25,207 nt of DNA, taken from NCBI GenBank assembly GCA_959018045.1, contig CAUEJN010000012.1, positions 1 to 25,207 on the forward strand, given 5' to 3'. Made by a program: the position numbers and the translations under genes. Shown here piece after piece: positions 14,952 through 22,546 of this stretch; the first letter of the stretch is position 1, and the number at the start of each line of letters is the position of its first letter. The notes under the pieces are model-generated. The model ran no database searches. It was given only the letters and a program-made list of their open reading frames with translations, and was not told the DNA's origin. Source of the DNA: an uncultured Butyricicoccus sp. (GTDB taxonomy: Bacteria > Bacillota > Clostridia > Oscillospirales > Butyricicoccaceae).

Positions 14952-15311
14952 ATGAAGAAAACCTATGTGATCAAACAAAACCATGAATTCCGCAGACTAT
15001 ACCACCGGGGCAAGTCGGCGGCAAACCGTTATCTTGTGCTGTACTGCCTGAAAAATCGGCTGGGACATAACCGTCTTGGCCTGACGGTCAGTGCGAAATA
15101 CGGCTGCGCCGTCGAGCGAAACCGTGCAAAGCGTCTGTTCCGCGAGGCTTACCGGCTGCACGCGGCGGAGTTCAAACCGGGATTTGATTTCGTGCTGGTT
15201 GCGCGCGCGCGGATGCAGGGAGCTTCCTGCGCCGACGTGGAAAAGGCGCTTTTGAAGGCTGCCCGTGATCTGCACGTCGTACAGGACGTGAAAGAAGGAA
15301 TGAACGGTTGA
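14952..15311 (+). CDS. rnpA: Ribonuclease P protein component
   Basis: A 119-residue basic protein that helps the RNase P RNA bind and cut the 5' leader of pre-tRNAs. It carries the family signature RNRAKRLFREAYR at residues 56-68 and an N-terminal KQNHEFRRLYHRGK. The ATG at 14952 follows GGGAG by eight bases; an earlier TTG in frame (14937) overlaps that SD and is not used. The stop overlaps the start of yidD (TTGA), indicating translational coupling, and the order rpmH-rnpA-yidD-yidC-khpB is conserved across bacteria. Confidence 0.96.
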   Translation: MKKTYVIKQNHEFRRLYHRGKSAANRYLVLYCLKNRLGHNRLGLTVSAKYGCAVERNRAKRLFREAYRLHAAEFKPGFDFVLVARARMQGASCADVEKALLKAARDLHVVQDVKEGMNG

Positions 15312-15520
15312 AACGGCTGCTATTGGCACTGATTCGGTTTTACCGCCGTGCCATTTCACCTTATACCGCACCGAAGTGCCGCTATATCCCGACCTGTTCG
15401 CAGTATGCCCTGGAGGCAATCGAGAAATACGGCGCACTCAAAGGCGGCTGGTTAGCGTTCAAGCGTATCTGCCGCTGTCATCCGTTCTCCAAGCGCGGTC
15501 CTTACGACCCCGTACCCTGA
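15308..15520 (+). CDS. yidD: Membrane protein insertion efficiency factor YidD
   Basis: A 70-residue protein of the YidD (DUF37) family, a small membrane-associated factor that aids insertion by YidC. Conserved CRYIPTCSQYALEAIEKYG and the Cys-rich RICRCHPF are present. The start is TTG at 15308-15310, sharing four bases with the rnpA stop codon, with AAGGA eight bases upstream. yidC follows after 96 bases. Confidence 0.95.
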   Translation: MKRLLLALIRFYRRAISPYTAPKCRYIPTCSQYALEAIEKYGALKGGWLAFKRICRCHPFSKRGPYDPVP

Positions 15521-15616
15521 GCATTCAGGGGGAGATCCTGCCCGGAAAAGTACGGAAGGAACAAGATTGGACGGGAAGAATCGCCCGTCTGAAAAACCAT
15601 TTGGAGGAACAACGAT

Positions 15617-16579
15617 TTGGCTAAGCTCTTTGGTTTGTTGATCGTGCGTCCGTTCGGCATGCTGCTGATGGCAATCTACAACATAGTAGATTCCTACGGT
15701 CTCGCGATCATCCTCTTTGCCCTGCTCTGTAAGTTCATCCTGCTGCCGCTTACGATTCACAGTAAGAAGAGCATGCGCAAGATGAGTGCACTGTCGCAGA
15801 AGCAGCAGGCATTGCAGAAGAAATATGCAAACAATCGCGTCAAGCTCAACGAGGAGATACAGAAGCTGTATGAGCGGGAAGGTGTCAGCCCGATGAGTGG
15901 CTGTCTGCCCTCTTTCCTGCCGCTCCCCATCATGATGGGTCTGTACTACGCGATCGAGAAGCCCATTACCTTTATGATGGGCGTTACGGACAAGGACTTT
16001 GTGACCGAAGGCATCCCGGATTCGGTACAGCTTCTGATCGATTACGTTCAGAACAATGGTCTTGCCGACCTGTCCAAGTTTAACGACTACTACGTCCAGA
16101 TTCCGCTGATGGAGACGCTCAATAAGCTGGCAGATTCCGTGGGAAACTTCCCGGAGTCCATCACCAGCCTGTCTACCGAGATTGCGCAGCATCTGGTACC
16201 GCTGAACTTTAACTTCCTGGGATTCAACCTAGCGCAGACCCCGAACATTAAGGAACCGGGTCTGATCTGGCTGCTGCCCATCCTGTCCGGTGTGACCGCA
16301 CTGCTGTCCTCGGTTGTCATGCAGAAGATGCAGCAGAAGACCAATCCGGCAGCTGCACAGATGCAGGGTTCGATGAAGACCATGCTGTACATCATGCCTC
16401 TGTTCTCTGTATATCTGGGCTTCATCCTGCCGTCTGCACTGGCAGTGTACTGGATTACCAACAACCTGTTCACCATGATTCAGGAAGTCGGCCTGACCTG
16501 GTACATGAATAAGTACCATCCGGTTGAGGTCGAAGATCCCAAGAAGAAGAAAAAGAAATTGCCGAAGGGAGACGCGTAA
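15617..16579 (+). CDS. yidC: Membrane protein insertase YidC/Oxa1 family
   Basis: A 320-residue insertase that places proteins into the cytoplasmic membrane alone or with SecYEG. Its short Gram-positive form lacks the large periplasmic domain, and no lipoprotein Cys is evident at the N-terminus. The first core helix (YGLAIILFALLCKFILLPLT) has Lys where E. coli YidC has the groove Arg366; as far as I know a positive charge suffices. The C-terminus is a basic tail (PKKKKKKLPKG), probably for ribosome contact. The start is TTG at 15617, nine bases after GGAGG, just before the first membrane segment. khpB starts 3 bases after its stop. Confidence 0.96.
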   Translation: MAKLFGLLIVRPFGMLLMAIYNIVDSYGLAIILFALLCKFILLPLTIHSKKSMRKMSALSQKQQALQKKYANNRVKLNEEIQKLYEREGVSPMSGCLPSFLPLPIMMGLYYAIEKPITFMMGVTDKDFVTEGIPDSVQLLIDYVQNNGLADLSKFNDYYVQIPLMETLNKLADSVGNFPESITSLSTEIAQHLVPLNFNFLGFNLAQTPNIKEPGLIWLLPILSGVTALLSSVVMQKMQQKTNPAAAQMQGSMKTMLYIMPLFSVYLGFILPSALAVYWITNNLFTMIQEVGLTWYMNKYHPVEVEDPKKKKKKLPKGDA

Positions 16580-16582
16580 GAG

Positions 16583-17554
16583 ATGCAGAAGGAACAGATT
16601 TTCTCCGCGGCCACGGTAGACCGCGCGATTGAAAAGGCGCTGACCGAGCTGCACATGGATCGCGATGCCGTTTCGGTAGAGGTCATCGAGATAGGCCGTA
16701 AGGGCTTTCTGGGTATTGGCGCATCGGACGCCAAGATCCGCGTGACCTATGAAGTACCGGACGAGGTAAAGCCTGCACCCAAGGCCGAGGTCAAGACCGA
16801 GGCAAAGCCGCGCCCGGCACAGGACGAAACCCCGCGTCTGGTCAGGGCTGCCCCGCAGCGTGCGGAGCATAAGAAGCCGGTACAGCGTCCGGCAGCCCGT
16901 CCGGTACCGGACGAGGAAAAGCCGCGCCTGGTGCGCCGCGCGAGCGGTGAGAAGGCCGAGCCGGCGGTAAAGCCCGCTAAGGATAAGATGCCGCGCCGCG
17001 AGCAGGCTGAGCCGACCGTTTTTGTCAAGCCTGAGGAAAAGCCCGAGGGCGAGTGGAGCGCAGAGGCAAAGGCAGCGGTACAGTTTATCGATGGCCTGCT
17101 GGTCAAGCTGGACGTTGAGGGTCGCGCATACGTGACCGCACAGTCCGAGGACGACCACCTGCGCATCGAGATCGAAGGTCCGGATATGGGACCGGTCATC
17201 GGCCGCCGCGGCGATACCCTGGATGCCATTCAGTACCTGACTTCTCTGGTGCTCAATCGCGGCACCGAGGAGCATATCCGCCTGACCATTGATACCGAGA
17301 ATTATCGCGGTAAGCGTGCCGAGTCTCTGGAGAGACTGGCAAGAAAGATGGCGGGTAAGGTTGCGCGCTATCATAAGCCCATGACTCTGGAGCCGATGAA
17401 TCCGTATGAGCGCAGAATCATCCATTCAGCATTGCAGGACTACCGCGGTGTGACCACCCATTCGACCGGTACCGAACCCAACCGTCGTGTTGTGATTTCG
17501 CCGGAAGGCGGCAGACGCTACGCAGGCAAGAGACCGCAGCGTCCGCAGCAGTAA
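16583..17554 (+). CDS. khpB: RNA-binding protein KhpB (Jag/EloR)
   Basis: A 323-residue KH-R3H RNA-binding protein that in other Firmicutes partners KhpA and affects cell elongation and sRNA-mRNA interactions. The N-terminal Jag_N domain is at about residues 1-60 (with GRKGFLGIG). Residues about 60-150 form a Lys/Pro/Ala/Arg-rich linker, unusually long and low in complexity. The KH domain carries the GXXG loop as VIGRRGDTL, and the R3H motif lies in NPYERRIIHSALQDYRG. The ATG at 16583 lies just beyond the yidC stop with its SD (GGGAG) inside yidC, so the two are coupled. It is the last gene of the operon; repeat R7 with a strong terminator follows. Confidence 0.95.
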   Translation: MQKEQIFSAATVDRAIEKALTELHMDRDAVSVEVIEIGRKGFLGIGASDAKIRVTYEVPDEVKPAPKAEVKTEAKPRPAQDETPRLVRAAPQRAEHKKPVQRPAARPVPDEEKPRLVRRASGEKAEPAVKPAKDKMPRREQAEPTVFVKPEEKPEGEWSAEAKAAVQFIDGLLVKLDVEGRAYVTAQSEDDHLRIEIEGPDMGPVIGRRGDTLDAIQYLTSLVLNRGTEEHIRLTIDTENYRGKRAESLERLARKMAGKVARYHKPMTLEPMNPYERRIIHSALQDYRGVTTHSTGTEPNRRVVISPEGGRRYAGKRPQRPQQ

Positions 17555-17563
17555 GGACAAAAA

Positions 17564-17937
17564 TTGAAGCTTTCGCCAGCCTTTCTCGAAAGGCTGCGGG
17601 TTCTCAGGGCAGCGCCCTGAGCCGGACTCCGCAGAGTCCGGAACTCCCCTTTTGAAACCCGGTGTTCGGCCCGGGTTTCAATAAAACTCTCATAAAAAAG
17701 CGCGTCCGCAGACGCGCAATTCTCCGCGTGCTAAGCACGCTCATGAAAACCGTTCCATTCGGAACGGTTTTCTTTTTTGTATTTTTAAGTTGATTTTCCC
17801 TTGCGGGAGATCGGGAAAATCAAAAAGAGATTCCGCCATCTGCGGATGGCGGCCAAGTTCCACCTGGACGGGCCAGGCTGCGCGCCTGGACTGCGCCGGG
17901 TCGCAGACCCGGACCCGCTTTTCGCCCTTCGGGCGGT
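17564..17937. repeat. Mosaic hairpin repeat, copy R7 (khpB/noc convergent gap)
   Basis: After khpB on the plus strand: B, C (CGGACT/AGTCCG), D (TTGAAACCCGG/CCCGGGTTTCAA), E (GCGCGT/ACGCGC), F (GCGTGC/GCACGC) and G with a T-tract. A short opposing arm follows: D (TTGATTTTCCC/GGGAAAATCAA), C (GCCAT/ATGGC) and the alternative B2 (TTCCACCTGGA; GCCGGGTC/GACCCGG), ending in CGCCC/GGGCG. Confidence 0.85.
17745..17778 (+). terminator. Terminator of the rpmH-khpB operon (module G of R7)
   Basis: GAAAACCGTTCC/GGAACGGTTTTC, a perfect 12-bp stem with a 4-base loop, followed by six Ts. Confidence 0.9.
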
Positions 17938-17960
17938 CTCCCCTACCCTTTTTTCCGCAG

Positions 17961-17984
17961 AAAAAAACCTCCGCTTTGCGGAGG
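17961..17984 (-). terminator. Terminator of noc
   Basis: CCTCCGC/GCGGAGG, 7-bp stem with 3-base loop, followed on the minus strand by seven Ts. It lies between the noc stop and repeat R7 and is not a repeat module. Confidence 0.85.
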
Positions 17985-18030
17985 ATGATGCATCAACCCA
18001 GATATTCCGTTTTATTTTTTCTGAGACCCC

Positions 18031-18843
18031 TTATCTTCTCGCGTGCGGAATCAAGATCTTGACCAAAATCCCGTCGTCGCGCTCTTCCTTTTCATAACTG
18101 GTATTGACCCCGGATTCCTTCATCATCCCCACCGCCTTGTCCACAGTATTAAGGAACAAGCGCACATCTTTAATAAGCCGCCGCATGGTACCAGCCGGTT
18201 TTTCGGGCGGAGCCGTGAGCAGCTGCTCGATGTACTGTTCGGTGCGATTGACGTTCCATTGGTGCTGGATGATGGCCTGCGTTGCCTTTAACCGATCTTC
18301 CTCCGTGGGCAGACGCAGGAGCGCACGGGCGTGGCGTTCGGATAACCCACCCTCGCGGATGAGACGCATGTTTTCCTGGGATAATTTGAGCAGCCGCAGC
18401 TTATTTGCCACCGCAGATTGCGTTTTTCCCACCTTGCGCGCAGCTTCCTCCTGCGTCAGACCGTAGCGGTCAATGAGACGGCGGAAACCGGCAGCTTCCT
18501 CGAAGAAATCCAGGTCACGGCGCTGGAGATTTTCGACCAGCGCGATGGCGGAGGAGTCTGCCTCAGTGGCGTTCATCACGAGACAGGGCACTTCGGAAAG
18601 CCCAGCGGCACGCGCGGCACGCAGACGGCGCTCGCCGGCAATGAGCTCGTAGCCGTCAGACGTGCGCCGCACGGTCAAGGGATTGAGTACACCGTATTGG
18701 CGAATGGAGTCTGCCAGCTGATTGATCGCCTCGGGTTCAAAATACCGCCGTGGCTGGTTTGGATTGCGGGAGATGAGCGCGGCCTTAATACGCCTGAGCT
18801 GTCGTTCGTTTCCGTTTCCGGGCAGATTAAACATCGGTGTCAT
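18031..18843 (-). CDS. noc: Nucleoid occlusion protein Noc (ParB-family CTPase)
   Basis: A 270-residue ParB-fold protein that, as Noc, coats DNA near the origin and blocks Z-ring assembly over the nucleoid. CTP-binding motifs GERRLRAA (residues 70-77) and ENLQRRDL (104-111) are intact. The specificity helices read TQSAVANKLRLLK and LSERHARALL. Against Caulobacter ParB numbering, residues 142, 148, 153 and 170 are Gln, Lys, Lys and Arg, the published Noc-type set, rather than the Arg-Thr-Ala-Gly of ParB. The N-terminus MTPMFNLPGN is short and partly hydrophobic, a possible membrane-targeting element. Position next to rsmG also fits noc. The start is ATG at 18841-18843, 12 bases from AGGAGG. 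No parA or second parB is present. Confidence 0.9.
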   Translation of the reverse strand: MTPMFNLPGNGNERQLRRIKAALISRNPNQPRRYFEPEAINQLADSIRQYGVLNPLTVRRTSDGYELIAGERRLRAARAAGLSEVPCLVMNATEADSSAIALVENLQRRDLDFFEEAAGFRRLIDRYGLTQEEAARKVGKTQSAVANKLRLLKLSQENMRLIREGGLSERHARALLRLPTEEDRLKATQAIIQHQWNVNRTEQYIEQLLTAPPEKPAGTMRRLIKDVRLFLNTVDKAVGMMKESGVNTSYEKEERDDGILVKILIPHARR

Positions 18844-18888
18844 GGTGGGAAATAGCCTCCTTTGTTGATTTGGTTCGCTCTATCTACA

Positions 18889-18916
18889 AGGTTACCAGAA
18901 AATGGCGGGATGTAAA
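18889..18916 (-). promoter_or_regulatory. Probable noc promoter
   Basis: Minus strand TTTACA, 16-base spacer and TGGTAACCT (extended -10), about 45 bases from the start codon. Just upstream an ATGCCGC/GCGGCAT inverted repeat (18933-18965) could be an operator. Confidence 0.5.
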
Positions 18917-19015
18917 GGGAAATCGTCCGCAGATGCCGCACTTTCAAGACGGCATTCAGCGGCATTTGGGCAGAAAACGGCAGATTTTCTATTTTTCGGC
19001 AGGAAATAATTCCCA

Positions 19016-19398
19016 AGCACCGCAGCCCCAATTGAAGCTTTCGCTCAAGCCTTTCTCGAAAGGCTTGCGGAGTCTTGAGGCAGAGCCTCAAGTCGCCCGT
19101 CGCAACGGGCGAAATCCCCTCTTGATTTTCCCGATCCCCCGCGAGGGAAAATCAACGAAAAAATAATAAAAAAGCGCCGTCCGCAGACGGCGCAATTCTC
19201 CGCGTGCTAAGCACGCTCATGAAAACCGTTCCATTCGGAACGGTTTTCTTTTTTTGTATATTTAGGTTGATTCCGGTCTGTTGACCGGAATCGAAAGGGG
19301 AATTTCGCGTCCTGCGGGACGCGACTCAGGGCTCCGCCCTGAGAACCCGCAGCCTTTCGAGAAAGGCTGGCGAAAGCTTCATTGATTGGTGCGGTGCT
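19016..19398. repeat. Mosaic hairpin repeat, copy R8 (complete fused element)
   Basis: The clearest compact copy, bounded by AGCACCGCAG (19016) and its inverse TGCGGTGCT (19398). Order on the plus strand: B (CAAGCCTTT/AAAGGCTTG; CTTGAGGC/GCCTCAAG), C (CCCGT/ACGGG), D (TTGATTTTCCC type), E (CGCCGT/ACGGCG), F (GCGTGC/GCACGC), G with T-tract, then the opposing D (TTGATTCCGGT type), C (GCGTC/GACGC) and B (CTCAGGGC/GCCCTGAG). It ends six bases from the rsmG stop. The plus-strand terminator at its centre does not follow any plus-strand gene. Confidence 0.9.
19221..19255 (+). terminator. Terminator hairpin, module G of R8
   Basis: GAAAACCGTTCC/GGAACGGTTTTC with an ATTC loop and seven Ts on the plus strand. 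On the minus strand only TTTTC follows, so termination of rsmG would be weaker. Confidence 0.75.
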
Positions 19399-19403
19399 TT
19401 TTC

Positions 19404-20096
19404 TTACAGCGGCGCCGCCGAGATCTTCTGAAATCTTCTCGGATACTTCGCCGGGGTGCTTTTAATCTTCTTGACAATCACCAGACGGCTCTTTCTGCCC
19501 TCCGACATGGGCACGGTGTAATCAATCACGCGCTCCAGCCGACCGCCCAGAATGGTGATCGCGTTTTTGGCTTCCTCAATCTCCTCATCCGAGCCAACCG
19601 CCTTCATGGCGATGAAGTACCCGCCGACCTTGACGAGCGGCAAGGACAATTCTGCGAGTACATTGAGCCGTGCCACGGCACGGGAGGTCGCAAGGTCGAA
19701 TTCTTCGCGGTGGTCGAACTCCTCCGCGCGGGCGTGGACGGCCTGCGTGCCGGTCAGACCCAGTTCGTCAATGACTTCCTGCAAAAACTTGATGCGCTTG
19801 CCGAGCGAGTCGAGCAGGGTCACCTTTGCATCGGACAGAATCGCGACCGGAATACCCGGGAAACCCGCGCCGCAGCCCACGTCAATGACGGTTTTTCCTG
19901 CTGCATAGCACGCGAGGGGTGCGCAGTCGAGGAAGTGGCGGGTCACGACCTCGAGGGGGTCGGTGACGGCGGTCAGGTTCATGACCTTATTTTTTTCGAG
20001 TAAGAGGTCGGAGAAGGCGAGCAGTTTGTCCACAGCCTGTGGATCGTGCTGGCTGAGTTGTTCCAGACCGGAAGTAAGCAGTTCATGAGCAGTCAT
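19404..20096 (-). CDS. rsmG: 16S rRNA (guanine527-N7)-methyltransferase RsmG
   Basis: A 230-residue SAM-dependent enzyme (GidB) methylating G527 of 16S rRNA; loss gives low-level streptomycin resistance in other species. The Rossmann motif VIDVGCGAGFPGIPVAI is at residues 70-86, preceded by NLTAVTDPLEVVTRHFLDC, and followed by LLDSLGKRIKFLQ and ATSRAVARLNVL. The C-terminal ~20 residues are basic. The ATG (20094-20096) shares four bases with the mnmG stop (ATGA), showing translational coupling, as is common for gidA-gidB. Confidence 0.96.
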   Translation of the reverse strand: MTAHELLTSGLEQLSQHDPQAVDKLLAFSDLLLEKNKVMNLTAVTDPLEVVTRHFLDCAPLACYAAGKTVIDVGCGAGFPGIPVAILSDAKVTLLDSLGKRIKFLQEVIDELGLTGTQAVHARAEEFDHREEFDLATSRAVARLNVLAELSLPLVKVGGYFIAMKAVGSDEEIEEAKNAITILGGRLERVIDYTVPMSEGRKSRLVIVKKIKSTPAKYPRRFQKISAAPL

Positions 20097-21976
20097 GCGT
20101 CGTTGCCTCCCTTTTCGAGGTTGAGATAGATCATCAGAGCGGTGATATCGGCGGGGGAAACGCCCGAGATACGACCGGCCTGACCGAAGTTAAGCGGACG
20201 GATGTCCTTGAGTTTCTGTCGTGCCTCCAGACGGAGCGAGGGCACGGCATCGTAGTCGATGTCCTGGGGCAGCGTGCGGGCTTCGAGCTTGCGGAATTGC
20301 TCGACATCCTTTTGCTGGCGGGCGATGTAGCCCTCGTACTTGATGCGGATTTCGACCTGTTCGCGGATGGCGGGGTCGAGCGCGGGACGGTCGGGGTCAA
20401 AGACCGCGAGATCGTCATAGCCGAGCTCGGGACGGCGCAGCAGGTCGATCATGCGGCATCCGGCCTTGAGGGGGGTGGAATTGTGCGCGGTCAAAAAGTC
20501 CTGCATTTCATCGGTAGGCTGCACACTGACCGTGCATAAACGGTCGATTTCCTGCTGCACGCGCTGGTATTTTGCCTCGGTGCGTGCCAGACGTTCGGGA
20601 CTGTTGAGACCGACCCGTGCGCCGATGGGCACCAGACGCTCGTCGGCATTGTCCTGCCGGAGCAGCAGACGGTATTCCGAGCGCGAGGTCATCATGCGGT
20701 AGGGCTCACGCGTGCCGCGGGTGACAAGATCGTCGATCAGCGTGCCGATGTAGCCGTCGGCGCGGTCGAGAATGAGCGGGGACTCTCCCTTGATCTTGCG
20801 TGCGGCATTGATGCCCGCGACCAGACCCTGCGCTGCGGCTTCCTCGTAACCGGACGAGCCGTTAAACTGTCCCGCACCGTATAAACCGGGTACTTTTCGG
20901 CATTCCAGCGTGGGAAGCAGCTCGGTGGGGTCGACGCAGTCGTATTCGATGGCGTAGGCCGGGCGCATGACCTCGGCGTGTTCCAGACCCTTGATGGTGT
21001 GCAGCATTTTGAGCTGTACGTCCTCGGGCATGGACGACGAGAAGCCCTGCACATAGATTTCCTCGGTTTCCAGACCCATCGGCTCGAGAAAGAGCTGATG
21101 ACGGGGCTTGTCGGCAAAGCGGACGACCTTGTCCTCGATGGACGGACAGTAGCGCGGGCCGACGCCCTCAATCGTGCCCGAAAACAGGGGCGAGCGGTCG
21201 AGATTGTCCCGAATGACCGTGTGCGTGTCGAGATTGGTGTACGTCAGATGACAGACCGCCTGATTTACGGGCGGGTGCTCGGAATCGAAGGAAAACGGGA
21301 TGATCTCCTGCTCTCCCTCCTGCACCTCCAGCCCGTCGAAGCAGATCGAACGGCGGTTGACGCGCGGCGGCGTGCCGGTCTTGAACCGCTGGAGACGCAG
21401 ACCGAGCTTGCGCAGACAGCCGGTCAGCTCCTTGGCCGGGAACATGCCGTCCGGGCCGCTCTCCTGGGTGAATTCGCCGATGATGATACGCCCGCCGAGG
21501 AAGGTACCCGAGCAGATGATCGCGGCGCGGGCGGCGTACTGTGCACCGGTAGCCGTGGTCACACCACACACCGCACCGGCTTCGTCCACCTCGACCGACA
21601 CGACCTCGGCCTGCTTGAGCGAGAGATTTTCGGTCGTCTCGAGCACGTGCTTCATGTACGAGCGATATTTCACGCGGTCGGCCTGCGCACGTAAAGAGTG
21701 CACCGCAGGGCCTTTGCCGCGGTTGAGCATGCGGTATTGAATGCACGCCGCATCGGCTGCATGCCCCATTTCGCCGCCCAGCGCGTCAATTTCGCGTACG
21801 AGATGACCCTTTGCCGTGCCGCCGATGGCGGGATTACAGGGCAGATTGCCGACGGCATCTAAGTTGATGGTAAAGCACAGCGTGCGCAGTCCGAGACGCG
21901 CACCGGCCAGCGCAGCTTCAATGCCCGCGTGACCGGCACCGATGACCGCGATGTCGTAAGTGCCAGCAAAATACAT
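20093..21976 (-). CDS. mnmG: tRNA uridine-5-carboxymethylaminomethyl modification enzyme MnmG
   Basis: A 627-residue FAD protein (GidA) that works with MnmE to make cmnm5U at the wobble position of tRNAs. The N-terminal dinucleotide-binding motif IGAGHAGIEAALAGARLG starts at residue 12, then NLPCNPAIGGTAKGHL and ICSGTFLGGRI. The C-terminal MnmE/tRNA-binding helical domain is complete. The ATG at 21974-21976 follows GGAGG by seven bases; the longer open frame would translate an AT-rich DnaA-box region and is rejected. rsmG follows with a 4-base overlap. mnmE is upstream but separated by 570 bases of repeat and DnaA boxes, whereas the two are usually adjacent. Confidence 0.97.
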   Translation of the reverse strand: MYFAGTYDIAVIGAGHAGIEAALAGARLGLRTLCFTINLDAVGNLPCNPAIGGTAKGHLVREIDALGGEMGHAADAACIQYRMLNRGKGPAVHSLRAQADRVKYRSYMKHVLETTENLSLKQAEVVSVEVDEAGAVCGVTTATGAQYAARAAIICSGTFLGGRIIIGEFTQESGPDGMFPAKELTGCLRKLGLRLQRFKTGTPPRVNRRSICFDGLEVQEGEQEIIPFSFDSEHPPVNQAVCHLTYTNLDTHTVIRDNLDRSPLFSGTIEGVGPRYCPSIEDKVVRFADKPRHQLFLEPMGLETEEIYVQGFSSSMPEDVQLKMLHTIKGLEHAEVMRPAYAIEYDCVDPTELLPTLECRKVPGLYGAGQFNGSSGYEEAAAQGLVAGINAARKIKGESPLILDRADGYIGTLIDDLVTRGTREPYRMMTSRSEYRLLLRQDNADERLVPIGARVGLNSPERLARTEAKYQRVQQEIDRLCTVSVQPTDEMQDFLTAHNSTPLKAGCRMIDLLRRPELGYDDLAVFDPDRPALDPAIREQVEIRIKYEGYIARQQKDVEQFRKLEARTLPQDIDYDAVPSLRLEARQKLKDIRPLNFGQAGRISGVSPADITALMIYLNLEKGGNDA

Positions 21977-22007
21977 GGATGTTCCTCCGAAAACTTTTGT
22001 GCACATC

Positions 22008-22164
22008 TGTTGATAACTCTGTGCATACTTGGGATAACTGTGGATAGATAGCTGAAAAATAGAATACGAAATGTAATATAAGAATATAGTATGTCGAAAT
22101 GTAATGTAAAATTGTGGTAGAAAAGCACGAGCGTCCACAATGTGCACAAGGGGATTGTGGATAA
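22008..22164. promoter_or_regulatory. DnaA-box cluster around an AT-rich tract upstream of mnmG
   Basis: A perfect box TGTGGATAA at 22156-22164, with one-mismatch boxes TGTTGATAA (22008-22016) and TGTGGATAG (22039-22047) plus several weaker TGTGCACA-type sites. They flank an ~85-base tract that is very A+T rich, with two copies of CGAAATGTAAT (22067-22077, 22095-22105). It probably also holds the mnmG promoter (minus strand TTTACA, 16 bases, TATATT). A DnaA-controlled promoter or a second origin element are both possible. Confidence 0.6.
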
Positions 22165-22180
22165 CTTTTTGTGAAGAGGA

Positions 22181-22546
22181 ATCCCGCCCGCAGGCGAAAT
22201 AAAGCTTTCGCCAGCCTTTCTCGAAAGGCTGCAGGTTCTCAGGGCAGAGCCCTGAGTCGCGCTCCGCAGAGCGCGAAACTCCCCTAATTGATTCCGGCCA
22301 AAGCCGGAATCAACAAAACTCTCGTTTCAAAGCGTCCGCAGACGCGCAATTCTCCTGCGCGCCAGGCGCGCTCATGAAAACCGTTCCGAGGGAACGGTTT
22401 TCTTTTTTGTATATTTTAGTTGATTTTCGCTTTACGAAAATCAAAAAGGGTTTCGCCATCTGCGGATGGCGACTCAGGGCTCTGCCCTGAGAACCCGCAA
22501 ACCTTTGAAAAGGTTTGATCGAAACTTCAATTATGGGTGCGGTGCT
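22181..22546. repeat. Mosaic hairpin repeat, copy R9 (mnmE/mnmG gap)
   Basis: Plus strand: A (CGCCCGCAGGCG), B (CTCAGGGC/GCCCTGAG), C (GCGCT/AGCGC), D (TTGATTCCGGC/GCCGGAATCAA), E (imperfect, GCGTCCGCAGACGC), F (GCGCGC/GCGCGC), G with T-tract, then opposing D (TTGATTTTCG/CGAAAATCAA), C (GCCAT/ATGGC) and B with altered stem AAACCTTT/AAAGGTTT. The boundary AGCACCGCACC starts directly after the mnmE TAA stop. Confidence 0.9.
22376..22408 (+). terminator. Terminator hairpin, module G of R9
   Basis: GAAAACCGTTCC/GGAACGGTTTTC, perfect 12-bp stem with a GAG loop, six Ts on the plus strand. No plus-strand gene precedes it. Confidence 0.75.

Noticed and set aside
15617..16579. Lys instead of the groove Arg in YidC as a defect
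   Set aside because: A positive charge is retained, and to my knowledge Lys is common at this position in Clostridia.
18137..18145. TTGTCCACA in noc, and another at 20026-20034 in rsmG, as DnaA boxes
   Set aside because: Single one-mismatch matches inside coding sequence, without clustering or an AT-rich tract.
19851..19864. CCCGGG site in rsmG as a second Noc binding site
   Set aside because: Only about 11 of 14 positions match, and the flanks that define the site are poor.
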